Below, piece after piece: positions 17,227 to 27,472 of a stretch of DNA of 64,000 nucleotides. The notes under the pieces are model-generated. The model had not been told where the DNA came from. It saw nothing but the letters and a program-made list of their open reading frames with translations, and ran no database searches. The translations under genes and the position numbers were made by a program. Source of the stretch: Limnohabitans sp. T6-20 (GTDB taxonomy: Bacteria > Pseudomonadota > Gammaproteobacteria > Burkholderiales > Burkholderiaceae_C); the NCBI RefSeq assembly GCF_003063505.1, contig NZ_NERW01000001.1, forward strand, positions 364,501-428,500, written 5' to 3'. Within the stretch, counting starts at the first letter, position 1. The number at the start of each line of letters is the position of its first letter.

Positions 17227-18507
17227 TCAGGTGCGGATTTCGCCTTCACCCAGAACCACATATTTGAGCGAAGTCAGGCCTTCGATGCCGACCGGCCCCC
17301 GGGCGTGGAACTTGTCGGTGGAAATGCCGATTTCGGCACCCAGCCCGTATTCAAAACCATCGGCAAAGCGGGTGCTGGCGTTCACCATGACGCTGGCCGA
17401 GTCCACCTCGCGCAAAAAGCGCTGGGCGTGCATGTGGTCGCGGGTCAGGATGGCATCGGTGTGGTGGCTGCTGTAGTGGTTGATGTGGGCAATTGCCTCG
17501 TCCACCCCTTCGACCACCTTGATGCTGATGATGGGGGCGAGGTATTCCTCGAACCAGTCTTGCTCGGTGGCGTCTTTCAGGTTCACCCCGGCGACCTGGC
17601 TCAGGATGGCCTTGGCCTTGGGGCAGCAACGCATCTCCACCGCCTTGGCTGCATAAAGCGCGCCAATTTTGGGCAAAAAGTCGGCCGCCACACCGCGCGC
17701 CACCAACAGGCTCTCGCTGGCGTTGCAGGGGCTGTACTTCTGGGTTTTGGCGTTGTCGGCGACCTTGACGGCCATGTCGATGTCGCAAGGGTCATCCACA
17801 TAGGTGTGGCAATTGCCGTCCAGGTGCTTGATGACGGGCACCTTGGCTTCGGCGCTGATGCGCTCGATCAGGCCCTTGCCGCCACGCGGAATGATCACGT
17901 CCACAAATTGCGGCATGGTGATCAGCTGGCCCACAGCGGCGCGGTCGGTGGTTTGCACCAGTTGCACCGCATCGATGGGCAGGCCGCTGTCGGTCAGGGC
18001 CTGCTGCACCAGACGGGCCAGCGCCTTGTTGGATTCAATCGCCTCGGAGCCGCCGCGCAGGATACAGGCGTTGCCGCTTTTGATGGACAAGCTGGCCGCC
18101 TCGATGGTCACGTTGGGGCGGCTCTCGAAAATCATGCCGAACACACCAATCGGCACGCGCATCTGGCCCACGCGGATGCCGCTGGGCACCTGCTTCATGC
18201 CGACGATCTCGCCAATCACATCGGGCATGGCAGCCAGCTGCTCGCAACCTTGGGCGCAGGTTTCCAGCACTTTGGGCGTGAGTTTCAGGCGGTCCACCAT
18301 GGGCTCGGCCAGCCCGGCAGCGCGGGCGCGCGCCAGGTCTTTGGCGTTGTCGGCTTGCAGGGCCTCGGTGTTCTCACGCAACAAGGCGGCCAGATGGCGC
18401 AAAGCCTTGTTTTTCACAGCGGCAGAAGCCTTGGCCATCAGGGCCGATGCTTTTTTGGCCTGCTGTCCCAGGGTCTGGACGTGTTCAGCGGTGTTCAGAT
18501 CAGTCAT
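17227..18507 (-). CDS. proA: Gamma-glutamyl phosphate reductase
   Basis: Second step of proline synthesis: NADPH-dependent reduction of L-glutamyl 5-phosphate to the semialdehyde. It has the aldehyde dehydrogenase fold, 426 residues. The catalytic cysteine is in [14 protein letters not shown]; the NADP-binding region includes [20 protein letters not shown], and [15 protein letters not shown] is typical. It is the last gene of the leuS-lptE-holA-proA order common in Burkholderiales, with a REP pair in the ~130-bp gap after holA. proB is not in the window. Confidence 0.96.
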   Translation of the reverse strand: MTDLNTAEHVQTLGQQAKKASALMAKASAAVKNKALRHLAALLRENTEALQADNAKDLARARAAGLAEPMVDRLKLTPKVLETCAQGCEQLAAMPDVIGEIVGMKQVPSGIRVGQMRVPIGVFGMIFESRPNVTIEAASLSIKSGNACILRGGSEAIESNKALARLVQQALTDSGLPIDAVQLVQTTDRAAVGQLITMPQFVDVIIPRGGKGLIERISAEAKVPVIKHLDGNCHTYVDDPCDIDMAVKVADNAKTQKYSPCNASESLLVARGVAADFLPKIGALYAAKAVEMRCCPKAKAILSQVAGVNLKDATEQDWFEEYLAPIISIKVVEGVDEAIAHINHYSSHHTDAILTRDHMHAQRFLREVDSASVMVNASTRFADGFEYGLGAEIGISTDKFHARGPVGIEGLTSLKYVVLGEGEIRT

Positions 18508-18556
18508 TCAGACATTTTCGCAGATGCAGACCAAGTTCTTTGTGAGGTGCCTTCTT

Positions 18557-18631
18557 TGTGGGAGGCTGCCCCCGCAGCCGAATGCCCGAATTGGCTCAAG
18601 CCGACATTCGCGAACAGGGGCTCGCTCCCAC
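18557..18631. repeat. REP pair, diverged
   Basis: Unit 18557-18583 (tgtgggaggctgcccccgca... to gccgaat) and an inverted partner at 18606-18631 (attcgcgaacaggggctcgc... to tcccac). Both differ from the window consensus at several stem bases, but paired changes in the first (GGCTGC/GCAGCC) keep the hairpin. Lies between holA and proA. Confidence 0.7.
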
Positions 18632-18640
18632 CGGGAAACT

Positions 18641-19693
18641 TCAGCGAACGATGCAAAAGCGCGAAAAGCGCACGGCCAGGCGCTGCAGCGCTTGCCAGCC
18701 ATCGGTCGGCCACTCGGGCACTTTCAGGCCTTTGACGATGCCATCCACCTGGTGGGCCGCTTGCAGCAAGCCATTCAGACGGGCCTCGGTCATGCGGGGC
18801 AACACGCGCTCAAACAGGCGTTCACGCGGACCCCACACGCGTTGCTCGCGCAGCGCCATGGGCAGGGGTTTGCCGCTGGCCATCGCGTCTTTCACCCGCT
18901 TCAGGGCACGGATGTCTTCGGCCAAGGTGTAGTGCACCAGCACAGCGGCCTCGCCTTCGGCCTGCAGGCCGTCCAGCATGCGCTGCACCCGGGCCACCTG
19001 CCCAGAGAGCACGGCCTCTGACAACTTGAACACGTCGTAACGCGCCACATTGACCACGGCGGTTTCGACCTGTTCCTGGGTGAGTTCGCCTTGGGGGTGC
19101 AGCAAACCGAGCTTTTGAATCTCCTGGTGCGCCGCCAGCAAGTTGCCTTCCACGCGGTCGGCAAAAAATTGCAAGGTGCGCTGGCCTTCTTCGCCTGACA
19201 CGACGCTTTGTCCCTGCTGCTGCAGGCGCTGCGCGATCCACTGGGGCAAGGCATTGCGCTCGACCGGATCGATCTGGATCGACACACCCGAATTTTCCAG
19301 CGCGCCAAACCAGGCCCCCTTGCGGGTAGCCGCATCGAGGCGCGGCAGCAAAAACAAGGTCAGGGTTGTGTCGTTGCCTTGGGCGGATGCCCCCAGTTGC
19401 TGAATGGCGGTGCTGCCTTCTTTGCCCGGCTTGCCGGACGGCACGCGCACTTCCACGATTTGCTTGTCGGCAAACAAACTGAGCGAGCCGCCTGCAGCCA
19501 ACACTTCGCTCCAGTCAAAATGTGCGCCCGACACGGTGTGCACGCTGCGTTCGGTGTAGCCCTGGGCACGTGCGGTGGCGCGGATGGCATCGGCGGCCTC
19601 CTGGATGAGCAGGGGCTCGTCGCCGTGCAAAACATACAGGCTGCGCAAGCCTTTTTGCAGGTGCGCCGCCAGCTGAGGAAGGGCCAGTTGCAT
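18641..19693 (-). CDS. holA: DNA polymerase III delta subunit
   Basis: Delta is the clamp-loader wrench that opens the beta sliding clamp. The 350-residue protein shows the family N-terminus (LPQLAAHLQKGLRSLYVLHG followed by DEPLLIQEAADAIR), the DRVEGNLLAAHQEIQKLGLL segment near the middle and a helical C-terminal collar domain. The start at 19693 is 22 bp from the end of lptE. The gene order with leuS and lptE upstream supports the call, as sequence conservation in HolA is generally low. Confidence 0.93.
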   Translation of the reverse strand: MQLALPQLAAHLQKGLRSLYVLHGDEPLLIQEAADAIRATARAQGYTERSVHTVSGAHFDWSEVLAAGGSLSLFADKQIVEVRVPSGKPGKEGSTAIQQLGASAQGNDTTLTLFLLPRLDAATRKGAWFGALENSGVSIQIDPVERNALPQWIAQRLQQQGQSVVSGEEGQRTLQFFADRVEGNLLAAHQEIQKLGLLHPQGELTQEQVETAVVNVARYDVFKLSEAVLSGQVARVQRMLDGLQAEGEAAVLVHYTLAEDIRALKRVKDAMASGKPLPMALREQRVWGPRERLFERVLPRMTEARLNGLLQAAHQVDGIVKGLKVPEWPTDGWQALQRLAVRFSRFCIVR

Positions 19694-19715
19694 GCGTGCG
19701 TTCAGAAAAGGGCCA

Positions 19716-20300
19716 TCAGGGCTTGGCCGACGACTCGGAGGCTGCCGAAGCCTCTGGCGCTAGGGCCGGTGCTGGCGCAGGCAAGCTGCGTGGCTTGACC
19801 GCCGACAAACGGCGCATGATCTGCTGCACGATGTCGGTCTGCATGTCGCGGTACAAAATGCCCATCTCGATTTCTTTGGACAGCGCGGCCGTTTCGGTAA
19901 AACTCAAGTCCCGCTGCAAAGCCAATGAAACGGGCTCGATCAGCTCCACCCCTTGCGGTGTGCGCAAGCGAAACTGCACTTGCAAACGCAGTTGCAGTTC
20001 ACGCATCTGCCCCGTTGCGCTCACCCCGACCGGCACCTGCTGGCGGGTCTCGCTCAGGATGTCGAGGATCGCATCGGCGTTCAGCATCTGCTTGGGCTCG
20101 GTCAGCAGGTCAATGCGCCCCGTGCCCAACAGATTGCGCCGCAGCTCCACGCCAAAAGGCGACGTGGTCGAAAAATTGGCGTACAGGGTTTTGAACGCGA
20201 AGTCGTTGGTTTGGCGCAGTTGAAACCCGCAGCCCGTGAGCCATGCAGGGACTGCGCCCAAGCTCACGGCCGTCAAAAAGAGTCTGCGAGAAGGTTTCAT
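19716..20300 (-). CDS. lptE: LPS-assembly lipoprotein LptE
   Basis: An outer-membrane lipoprotein that plugs the LptD barrel and helps deliver lipopolysaccharide to the cell surface. The lipobox is LTGC (cysteine at about residue 24), preceded by a signal with a twin arginine (MKPSRRLFLTAVSLGAVPAW) that may be coincidental. The mature protein begins GFQLRQTNDFAFKTLYANFS, the usual LptE (RlpB) start. The Ala/Pro-rich C-terminal tail (LPAPAPALAPEASAASESS) is low complexity. Between leuS and holA, the standard position. Confidence 0.93.
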   Translation of the reverse strand: MKPSRRLFLTAVSLGAVPAWLTGCGFQLRQTNDFAFKTLYANFSTTSPFGVELRRNLLGTGRIDLLTEPKQMLNADAILDILSETRQQVPVGVSATGQMRELQLRLQVQFRLRTPQGVELIEPVSLALQRDLSFTETAALSKEIEMGILYRDMQTDIVQQIMRRLSAVKPRSLPAPAPALAPEASAASESSAKP

Positions 20301-20313
20301 GGCGCGATCGCTT

Positions 20314-23148
20314 TCAAACCACCACGTTGACCAAGCGGCCAGGCACCACGATGACCTTCTTGGGCGCGGCGCCTGCGGCCTGCTTGATGAAGGCTTCGCT
20401 GGCCAAGGCCATTTGCTCGATCTGCGCTTTGTCGGCCGATGCGGGCACCAGGATAGACCCGCGCAGCTTGCCGTTGATCTGGAGCATCAGCTCGATCTGG
20501 TCACGCTCCAGCGCCGACTCGTCCACAACAGGCCAAGGCGCGTCCAGCAACTCGCCAACCGCTTTGGCATAGCCGAGTTCTTGCCAAATGGCATCGGTGA
20601 TGTGCGGGCAAGCGGGGTAGAGCATGCGCATCAGGAGCGACACGCCTTCGCACAGGGCGGCGGTGTCACCTGCGCTGCCATCGGGCTTGAAGTCTTCCAG
20701 CGCGTTCAGCAGCTTCATGCAGCCGGACACCACGGTGTTGTACTGCATGCGCTCGTAGTCGTAACCCACCTGCTTGAGCACCAGGTGCATTTCGCGGCGC
20801 AAGGCCTTGGCCGAATCGCCCAAGGTGGCCTGGCTCAGGTCTTGGCCTGTGGCCGAGCGCAGAAGTTCGTGGTGCTTGAACGCGAAGTTCCACACGCGGC
20901 GCAAGAAGCGGTAGCTGCCTTCCACGGCCGAGTCGTTCCACTCCAGCGTGACTTCGGGCGGCGCGGTGAACATGGTGTACAGGCGCGCGGTATCGGCACC
21001 GTATTTTTCGATCAGGTCCTGTGGGTCCACGCCGTTGTTTTTGGACTTGGACATGGTGCCCACGCCTTCGTAGTCGATGGCGGTGCCCACGGGCAAGCGG
21101 CCGTCGCCACTGTCGGCTTCGTTCTTGAGCTTGGCACCGATGACTTTGCCGGTCTCGTCCAGCACATGCTCGACATCGTGCGGCCAGAAATAATCTTTGC
21201 CACCCTTGGCGGTGCGGCGTGAATAAATGTGGTTCAGCACCATGCCTTGCGTGAGCAGCTTGGTGAAAGGCTCATCGACCTTGACCAAACCCAGGTCGCG
21301 CATGACCTTGGTCCAGAAACGCGCATACAGCAAGTGCAAGATGGCGTGCTCGATGCCACCGATGTACTGGTCCATGCCGCTGCCGCCAGTGGCTTGGTTC
21401 TGATCGCGCATCCAGTAATCGGTGCCGCCTGCCACCATGGCATCGGCGTTGGTCGGGTCGCAGTAGCGCATGAAATACCAGGACGAATCCACGAAGGTGT
21501 CCATGGTGTCGGTCTCGCGGCGGGCGGGTTTGCCGCACACCGGGCAGGTCACGCCCGCGTGGAAACCTTCGTGCTTGTGCAGCGGGTTGCCCGAGCCGTC
21601 GGGGATGCAGTCTTGCGGCAGCACCACGGGCAGGTCTTTTTCGGGGACTGGCACCGCGCCGTGCACTTCGCAATGGATGATCGGGATCGGCGTGCCCCAA
21701 TAGCGCTGGCGGCTCACGCCCCAGTCGCGCAAACGCCAAGTGGTTTTCTTCTCGCCCAGGCCTTTGGCGACCAGCAACTCGGCCACCTTTGTGACGGCGG
21801 CTTTCTGTTTCAGGCCGTCGAGTTCGCCGGAGTTCACGCAGATGCCATCTTTCAGCCCATAGCGCTCATGCCACTGGCTTGCGTCAAAGAAGCGTCCACC
21901 GACCTCAGCCAATAACTCGCCAGTATGTGCATCCCGCAACTCGCGGTGAGCATGGCCACTGACGTTGTCTTTGTACTCATGGACAACCACTTCGTCGTTT
22001 CTGGCGACAACTGGTTTGATCTCAATGACGATATGGCCACGAGTTGTATTAATTTTTTTCGCAAACTCAAAGTCACGTTCGTCGTGCGCGGGCACACCCA
22101 TGACGGCACCATCGCCGTAACTCATCAGCACGTAGTTGCCCACCCAGACCTCGACCTGCGCACCTGTGATCGGGTGCGTGACGAACAAGCCCGTGCGCAT
22201 GCCCTTTTTCTCTTGGGTGGCCATTTCGGCCTCGGTCGTACCGCCGCTCTTGCACTCTTCCAAAAACGCCGCCAAAGCGGGGTTGCTCGCAGCAGCGTGC
22301 AACGCCAGAGGATGCTCAGCGGCCACGGCGCAGAAGGTCACACCCATGATAGTGTCGGCGCGGGTGGTAAAGACGTACATCTTGCCGTCGCCGATCAAAG
22401 CGCCGTCGGCACCTTTGATGTCGTGCGGGAACGCAAAGCGCACGCCTTCGCTCTTGCCAATCCAGTTTTCCTGCATCAGGCGCACTTTGTCGGGCCAGCC
22501 GTTGAGCGTGGCCTTGTCGTTGCCGATCTGCACATGGTCGAGCAGCTCTTGCGCGTAAGCGGTGATGTTCAGGTAATAGCCCGGAATCTCGCGCTTTTCG
22601 ACGGGGGCACCGGTGCGCCAGCCTTTGCCGTCAATGACCTGTTCGTTGGCCAGCACGGTCTGGTCCACCGGGTCCCAGTTGACGACCTGGGTCTTGCGGT
22701 AGGCGATGCCTTTTTCGAGCATCTTCAAGAACAACCACTGGTTCCACTTGTAATACGTCGGATCGCAGGTGGCGACTTCGCGCGACCAGTCGACCGCCAA
22801 ACCCATGGCCTGCATCTGCTTTTTCATGTAGGCGATGTTCTCGTAGGTCCACTTGGCAGGGGGCACGCCGTTTTTCAGGGCGGCGTTCTCGGCTGGCAGG
22901 CCAAAGGCGTCCCAGCCCATGGGCATCAAGACGTTGTAGCCCTTCATGCGCAGGCTGCGCGTGAGCATGTCGTTGATGGTGTAGTTGCGCACATGGCCCA
23001 TGTGCAGCTTGCCGCTGGGGTAAGGCAGCATGGAGCAGGCGTAGAACTTCTTTTTGCTGGCGTCTTCGGTGACGCGGTAGGCATCGCGGGCCGTCCAGCG
23101 GGCCTGCGCTGCGGGTTCGACTTCGAGGTGGTTGTACTTGTCTTGCAT
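20314..23148 (-). CDS. leuS: Leucine--tRNA ligase
   Basis: Class I aminoacyl-tRNA synthetase for leucine. The HIGH motif appears as [15 protein letters not shown] and the KMSKS motif as [13 protein letters not shown]; the editing (CP1) domain and the zinc-type insertion ([20 protein letters not shown]) are present. I chose the ATG at 23148 ([15 protein letters not shown]); the open frame continues to 23742 only through a GC-rich REP array. At 944 residues it is clearly longer than the ~860-residue E. coli enzyme. About 40 of the extra residues lie in one block (about 361-416) after the ERDFEFAKK motif, encoded by AT-richer DNA. First gene of leuS-lptE-holA-proA. Confidence 0.96.
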   Translation of the reverse strand: MQDKYNHLEVEPAAQARWTARDAYRVTEDASKKKFYACSMLPYPSGKLHMGHVRNYTINDMLTRSLRMKGYNVLMPMGWDAFGLPAENAALKNGVPPAKWTYENIAYMKKQMQAMGLAVDWSREVATCDPTYYKWNQWLFLKMLEKGIAYRKTQVVNWDPVDQTVLANEQVIDGKGWRTGAPVEKREIPGYYLNITAYAQELLDHVQIGNDKATLNGWPDKVRLMQENWIGKSEGVRFAFPHDIKGADGALIGDGKMYVFTTRADTIMGVTFCAVAAEHPLALHAAASNPALAAFLEECKSGGTTEAEMATQEKKGMRTGLFVTHPITGAQVEVWVGNYVLMSYGDGAVMGVPAHDERDFEFAKKINTTRGHIVIEIKPVVARNDEVVVHEYKDNVSGHAHRELRDAHTGELLAEVGGRFFDASQWHERYGLKDGICVNSGELDGLKQKAAVTKVAELLVAKGLGEKKTTWRLRDWGVSRQRYWGTPIPIIHCEVHGAVPVPEKDLPVVLPQDCIPDGSGNPLHKHEGFHAGVTCPVCGKPARRETDTMDTFVDSSWYFMRYCDPTNADAMVAGGTDYWMRDQNQATGGSGMDQYIGGIEHAILHLLYARFWTKVMRDLGLVKVDEPFTKLLTQGMVLNHIYSRRTAKGGKDYFWPHDVEHVLDETGKVIGAKLKNEADSGDGRLPVGTAIDYEGVGTMSKSKNNGVDPQDLIEKYGADTARLYTMFTAPPEVTLEWNDSAVEGSYRFLRRVWNFAFKHHELLRSATGQDLSQATLGDSAKALRREMHLVLKQVGYDYERMQYNTVVSGCMKLLNALEDFKPDGSAGDTAALCEGVSLLMRMLYPACPHITDAIWQELGYAKAVGELLDAPWPVVDESALERDQIELMLQINGKLRGSILVPASADKAQIEQMALASEAFIKQAAGAAPKKVIVVPGRLVNVVV

Positions 23149-23211
23149 AGCCTGCGATTGTAGAGGGGGCGGGGGTCTGGCCCAGGACATGGCGACACAG
23201 CCCCAGCACAC

Positions 23212-23434
23212 ATTCGGCCGCAGGGGCGGCCTCCCACAGAAGCCAGGCAAGCCGACCCTCTTGTGGGAGCGAGCCCCCGCTCGCGAATGCCTGCTCTGGA
23301 CGGGTTCCCATTCGGCCGCAGGGGCGACCTCCCACAGAAGCCCGGCAAGCTGACCCTCTTGTGGGAGCGAGCCCCTGCTCGCGAATGTCTGCTCTGGACG
23401 GGTTCCCATGAGGCCGCAAGGGCGACCTCCCACA
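23212..23434. repeat. Tandem REPIN array, 98-bp period
   Basis: Five REP units alternate in orientation: 23212-23238, 23262-23288, 23310-23336, 23360-23386 and 23408-23434. The spacers are also repeated (ctgctctggacgggttccc occurs twice; ggcaag..gaccctct occurs twice), so the whole is a tandem repeat with a 98-base period and about 2.3 copies. The last unit is partly eroded (gaggccgcaaggg). It fills the leuS-exbD gap. Confidence 0.9.
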
Positions 23435-23458
23435 AGGTCAGACCGTGGACTGGAAAAC

Positions 23459-23893
23459 TCAGCGCCCGGGCGTTGGAGCTGGGGCTGTTTGTGCCACAAA
23501 ACCGATGCGCGACAGCCCGGCTTTTTGGGCCAAGCCCATGGTTTCGACCACGCGGCCATAGGGGACGGACTCGTCGGCGCGCAACTCCAGCTCGGTGTTG
23601 GGGTTGCGTTTGGCGGCTTCTGCCAGCCGCAAGCGCAGGGCTTCAGGGGCGATGGGTCGGTCGTTCCAGTACACGGTGCCTTGCGCATCGACCACCAAAG
23701 ACACCGCTTGCGGCGATGCACCCGCCTCGCCCCCTTCGGCACGGGGCAAGTCCAGCCGGATGGCGCTGGTCATCAGCGGGGCGGTGAGGATGAAGATCAC
23801 CAGCAAAACCAGCATCACGTCCACCATGGGGGTGACGTTGATTTCGCTCATGGGCGCATCGGGTTGGCGGGATGCCAGGCGACCAAAGGCCAT
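23459..23893 (-). CDS. exbD: Biopolymer transport protein ExbD/TolR family
   Basis: A 144-residue inner-membrane protein with one N-terminal membrane segment ([19 protein letters not shown]) bearing the conserved aspartate in the [11 protein letters not shown] context, then a periplasmic domain. It converts proton flow through ExbB into motion of TonB or TolA. The start overlaps nothing, and the exbB stop lies 3 bp upstream, so the pair is coupled. No tonB or tolA is present; whether it serves TonB (such as the receptor at 4009-6174) or Tol is not decided by the sequence. Confidence 0.9.
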   Translation of the reverse strand: MAFGRLASRQPDAPMSEINVTPMVDVMLVLLVIFILTAPLMTSAIRLDLPRAEGGEAGASPQAVSLVVDAQGTVYWNDRPIAPEALRLRLAEAAKRNPNTELELRADESVPYGRVVETMGLAQKAGLSRIGFVAQTAPAPTPGR

Positions 23894-23896
23894 GGC

Positions 23897-24541
23897 TCAA
23901 TCCTGCGGGTCGGCCAGCAGGCCCAACAAATCGTGGGCGAAGCCTTCGAGCTCGGCTTCGATCAGGTTCACCTTGCGACCCAAAATGTTGTAACCCAGCA
24001 CCGCCGGGATGGCCACCGCCAAGCCTGCAGCGGTCATGATCAGCGCTTCGCCGACCGGGCCTGCGACCTTGTCGATGGTCAGCTGCCCGGCTTCGGCCAT
24101 GCCGGTCAAGGCGTTGAAAATGCCCCAAACCGTGCCCAACAGCCCGACAAAAGGCGAAATGGAGCCGGCTGTTGCCAACCACACCTGGCCCCATTGCAGT
24201 CGCCGCACAACGCCCTGAAGGGCATCGCGCAGCACACGGGTCAGTTGTTGGCGGCGGTCTCCGGCAGAGGCCAAGGTGCCGCCTACGGACAGCAAGGTGG
24301 CGTCAAGCAAAGGGGCAATGCAGGTGTCGCGGTCAAATTGGGCCACGCGTTGACGCGCATCGTCAAACGCAGGGGCTTGCCAGAAAGCCGCAACGCTGCG
24401 GCGCGTGTCCAGCCCCACCCGCGACAGCAAACGCCATTTCCAGACCATCACCACCCAGCTGCCGATCGACAACACCAACAACACCAGCGCCAGCAGGCGA
24501 CTGACCAGATCGCTGTGCAGCAAAAAGTCGTTGAGGCTCAT
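23897..24541 (-). CDS. exbB: MotA/TolQ/ExbB proton channel family protein
   Basis: A 214-residue inner-membrane proton-channel subunit with three membrane helices: LVSRLLALVLLVLSIGSWVV near the N-terminus, and the hallmark pair around LATAGSISPFVGLLGTVWGI and LIMTAAGLAVAIPAVLGYNI. The family prolines and small-residue motifs are intact. It forms an operon with exbD and lies just downstream of dapB (gap ~22 bp), so bamE, dapB, exbB and exbD may be expressed together. Confidence 0.9.
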   Translation of the reverse strand: MSLNDFLLHSDLVSRLLALVLLVLSIGSWVVMVWKWRLLSRVGLDTRRSVAAFWQAPAFDDARQRVAQFDRDTCIAPLLDATLLSVGGTLASAGDRRQQLTRVLRDALQGVVRRLQWGQVWLATAGSISPFVGLLGTVWGIFNALTGMAEAGQLTIDKVAGPVGEALIMTAAGLAVAIPAVLGYNILGRKVNLIEAELEGFAHDLLGLLADPQD

Positions 24542-24563
24542 GGCAGCGGCGGTGTGCTGTGAC

Positions 24564-25379
24564 TCAGCGCAGGCTCAACACGTCAAACATGTCGAACAGG
24601 CCGCGCTGCTGGGTCGCCAGATAGCGAACCGCCCGCAAGCTGCCTTGCGCGTAAGTGGAGCGGCTGGAGGACTTGTGGGTCACTTCGATGCGCTCACCAA
24701 TGCCGGCAAACAACACGGTGTGGTCGCCCACGATGTCGCCGCCACGGATGGTGGCAAAGCCGATGCTGGACGGGTCGCGCTCGCCGGTGTGGCCGTAGCG
24801 CTCGTAAACCGCGCACTCTTTCAGGTCGCGGCCCATGGCCTCGGCAATCACTTCGCCCATCTTGAGGGCGGTGCCTGAAGGCGCGTCCACTTTGTGGCGG
24901 TGGTGGGCCTCAATGATTTCGATGTCGTAGCCGGTCGACATGGCCTGTGCCGCCATTTGCAAGAGCTTGAGCGTGACGTTGACGCCCACGCTCATGTTGG
25001 GGGCCATCACGATGGCAATGTCTTTGGCTATTTCGGCGATCTCGGCTTTTTGTGCGTCCGTGAAACCGGTCGTGCCGATCACCGCTTTGACACCCAACTC
25101 ACGGCACACCTTGAGGTGGGCCAGGGTGCCTTCGGGGCGGGTGAAATCAATCAGGCAACCGGCATTTTTGAGGCCTGCATGCAAGTCAGAGGTCACCAAA
25201 ACGCCGCTGCTTTGGCCCAAAGGGGCTGCAGCATCGTGCCCCTGCGCGGGACTGGCCGCGATGTCGAGCGCACCGGCCAGGCGGCAATCGCCAGAAGACA
25301 GAATGGCTTCGATGAGCATGTGTCCCATGCGGCCAGAGGCGCCGGCGACGGTGATGGGCAAGTCGGTCAATTGAGTCAT
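24564..25379 (-). CDS. dapB: 4-hydroxy-tetrahydrodipicolinate reductase
   Basis: Reductase of the lysine/meso-diaminopimelate pathway, thus also needed for peptidoglycan. The N-terminal nucleotide-binding motif is [15 protein letters not shown]. The catalytic and substrate loop is [20 protein letters not shown], with the paired histidines and lysine. [13 protein letters not shown] and [15 protein letters not shown] are further family blocks. At 271 residues it is typical. Downstream of bamE on the same strand (gap 58 bp). Confidence 0.97.
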   Translation of the reverse strand: MTQLTDLPITVAGASGRMGHMLIEAILSSGDCRLAGALDIAASPAQGHDAAAPLGQSSGVLVTSDLHAGLKNAGCLIDFTRPEGTLAHLKVCRELGVKAVIGTTGFTDAQKAEIAEIAKDIAIVMAPNMSVGVNVTLKLLQMAAQAMSTGYDIEIIEAHHRHKVDAPSGTALKMGEVIAEAMGRDLKECAVYERYGHTGERDPSSIGFATIRGGDIVGDHTVLFAGIGERIEVTHKSSSRSTYAQGSLRAVRYLATQQRGLFDMFDVLSLR

Positions 25380-25437
25380 GTCTTTTTAAATGAAAGATAC
25401 ACACGCCATCGGGCACACGACCCGGACAGGACACCCG

Positions 25438-25977
25438 TTAACGGGGTGTTGGCTCCAAAGGGGGATAGCTGGCAGGCAGCGGCGCGGGAACAGGGGTGTC
25501 ACCAGGGGCTTTTTGCACCGGGAACTTCTTCAGGTCTTCTTCGCTGGCTTGCAAATTGGGCACGCTGGTGGCCTGACGCTGCTGGACCAGCCGCTCGACA
25601 AACTCGGACTCGCTGGGCAGGTCGCCGCCTTCGACCGAAGCCACCACATCACCCTTGAAAAACACGGTGAGCTGGAAACTCTGGGGGGGCACGCCTTGGC
25701 GGCGAATGCTGAAGGCGTAATCCCAGCGGTCGGCATGAAACAAGCTGGTGACCAGCGGGGTGCCCAAAATGTCTTTGACTTGCGCACGGGCCATGCCCGG
25801 GCTGATCGCCTGGCGCTGCTCTTTGGACACGAAGTTGCCTTGCACCACCTCGGGCACATAAGGCTTGAAGGTGTCGCTGGTGAAGCTGGACATGCTCCCG
25901 CAACCCGCCAAACTTGCGCAAACAATGAGCATGGCCAGGCGGTTGCCTGTCAAGGGGAAAGTCAGGAAAGCTGTCAT
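25438..25977 (-). CDS. bamE: Outer membrane assembly lipoprotein BamE
   Basis: A small lipoprotein of the BAM complex (SmpA/OmlA family) that aids outer-membrane protein insertion. The lipobox is SLAGC (cysteine near residue 26), with the signal peptide MTAFLTFPLTGNRLAMLIVC. The core has the usual fold-defining QGNFVSKEQRQAISPGMARA and VKDILGTPLVTSLFHADRWD. The C-terminal 60 residues are Pro/Gln-rich and longer than in E. coli (113 residues in total there), as in other Burkholderiales. Divergent from fur with 84 bp between. Confidence 0.93.
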   Translation of the reverse strand: MTAFLTFPLTGNRLAMLIVCASLAGCGSMSSFTSDTFKPYVPEVVQGNFVSKEQRQAISPGMARAQVKDILGTPLVTSLFHADRWDYAFSIRRQGVPPQSFQLTVFFKGDVVASVEGGDLPSESEFVERLVQQRQATSVPNLQASEEDLKKFPVQKAPGDTPVPAPLPASYPPLEPTPR

Positions 25978-26061
25978 GGTTGAGGGCGTGCCGATATGAT
26001 CGGATCATTGTAGCGGCAGCTTCATGTCCAACCCGGTTTTGCATACCCAGATACCCTTCAC

Positions 26062-26490
26062 ATGACCCAAATCGACGAACTGAAAAACAATGGTCTGAAA
26101 GCCACACTGCCCCGGCTGAAAATTCTGGACGTTTTTCAGAGCGGCGCGCAACGCCACATGACGGCGGAAGATGTTTTTCGCCACCTGCTGCGAGAAAACA
26201 TCGACATCGGCCTGGCCACGGTGTACCGGGTGCTGACGCAGTTTGAACAAGCTGGCATCTTGAGCCGCAACCACTTTGAGAGTGGCAAAGCGGTTTACGA
26301 GCTCAACGAAGGGCAACACCATGACCATATGGTTTGCCTTGATTGCGGCCGGGTGGAAGAGTTCTATGACCCGGAAATCGAGTCAAGGCAACAAGCGGTT
26401 GCCACGGCCAAAGGTTTTGTGATTGCAGACCACGCCTTGAGTCTGTATGCCCATTGCACGCAAAACCCATGCCCTCACCGTCAGCGTTGA
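26062..26490 (+). CDS. fur: Ferric uptake regulator Fur
   Basis: Iron-dependent repressor, 142 residues. The N-terminal winged helix has [20 protein letters not shown] and [20 protein letters not shown]. The metal-binding centre shows [20 protein letters not shown] with the HHDH cluster and CxxC, and a second pair near the end (CTQNPCPH). The divergent neighbour bamE is the usual one in this group. No convincing Fur box was picked out in the 84-bp gap. It is convergent with hprK (gap 15 bp). Confidence 0.96.
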   Translation: MTQIDELKNNGLKATLPRLKILDVFQSGAQRHMTAEDVFRHLLRENIDIGLATVYRVLTQFEQAGILSRNHFESGKAVYELNEGQHHDHMVCLDCGRVEEFYDPEIESRQQAVATAKGFVIADHALSLYAHCTQNPCPHRQR

Positions 26491-26505
26491 GCTGAAGCGG
26501 GGTAC

Positions 26506-27447
26506 TTATTCCATCGCCCGCCGCTGGCGATCGATGAAGTCCTGGTAGGTGTCAATGCCGCGCATTTGCAAAATGGTGTTGCGCACAGCGGCCTCGACCA
26601 GCACGGCGATGTTGCGACCTGCCACCACCTGAATCACCACCTTGCGCACCGGGATGCCCAACACGTCTTGCACCAGAGGCTCTGAGGGCAGTCGCTCGTA
26701 ATCGCGCTCCAGGGTCTCGCGACGCACCAGGTGAACGATGAGCTTCAGGCGCATCTTGCGGCGCACCGCCGTCTCGCCAAAAATGGCGCGGATGTCGAGC
26801 AAGCCGATGCCACGCACTTCGAGCAGGTTTTGCAGCAAATCAGGGCAACGCGCCTCGATGGTGGTCTGGTTGATGCGGTACAAATCGACCGCATCGTCGG
26901 CCACCAGGCCGTTGCCGCGCGAAATCAACTCCAGGCCCAGCTCGCTCTTGCCCAGCCCCGACTCACCCGTGATCAACACCCCCATGCCCAGAATGTCCAT
27001 GAACACGCCGTGCATGGTGCTGCGGTCGGCAAAGTGTTTGGACAAATAGGCGCGCAGCACGTCGATGACGAACGCCGACGACTGGTCTGTGGAAAACATC
27101 GGAATTTGAGCCCGCTCGCACATCGACAGCAGTGCGTCCGGCGCAACCTGGCCATCGGCCAGCACCAGAACGGGCGGCTCCAACGTGACGATCCGCGCGA
27201 TTCTGCGAGCGCAGTCTTCAGGCGTGGCGTTGCTCAGATAGGTCACTTCACGCGGACCCAGAATTTGAACCCGGTAAGGGTGGATGTAGTTCAGGTAGCC
27301 CACCAGATCGGCGCCCGATCGGGCTTCGCGCACGGCAACTTCGTCAAACCGGCGCTCTGAAGCACCCAAACCTGCCACCCATTGCCACTTCAGTTTGCCG
27401 CGGTGGTCCTCAAACAGGACATCGGCGCTGATGACGGAGGGTTTCAT
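26506..27447 (-). CDS. hprK: HPr kinase/phosphorylase
   Basis: Bifunctional enzyme that phosphorylates and dephosphorylates the seryl residue of HPr. The P-loop is [17 protein letters not shown] (about residues 145-160), followed by the capping region [20 protein letters not shown] and the C-terminal signature [21 protein letters not shown] chose the ATG at 27447 ([14 protein letters not shown]), which gives the usual ~313 residues; the frame continues to 27504 inside ptsN. It starts ~25 bp after ptsN stops. In Proteobacteria it belongs to the nitrogen-PTS regulatory set rather than sugar uptake. Confidence 0.95.
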   Translation of the reverse strand: MKPSVISADVLFEDHRGKLKWQWVAGLGASERRFDEVAVREARSGADLVGYLNYIHPYRVQILGPREVTYLSNATPEDCARRIARIVTLEPPVLVLADGQVAPDALLSMCERAQIPMFSTDQSSAFVIDVLRAYLSKHFADRSTMHGVFMDILGMGVLITGESGLGKSELGLELISRGNGLVADDAVDLYRINQTTIEARCPDLLQNLLEVRGIGLLDIRAIFGETAVRRKMRLKLIVHLVRRETLERDYERLPSEPLVQDVLGIPVRKVVIQVVAGRNIAVLVEAAVRNTILQMRGIDTYQDFIDRQRRAME

Positions 27448-27472
27448 CGCAAAAGCCCAGGCCTTCGCCAAC

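Noticed and set aside
23149-23742. Open frame extending leuS by about 200 codons
   Set aside because: The extension is formed by GC-rich REP repeats and by sequence antisense or alternative to exbD. The ATG at 23148 begins a normal LeuRS N-terminus.
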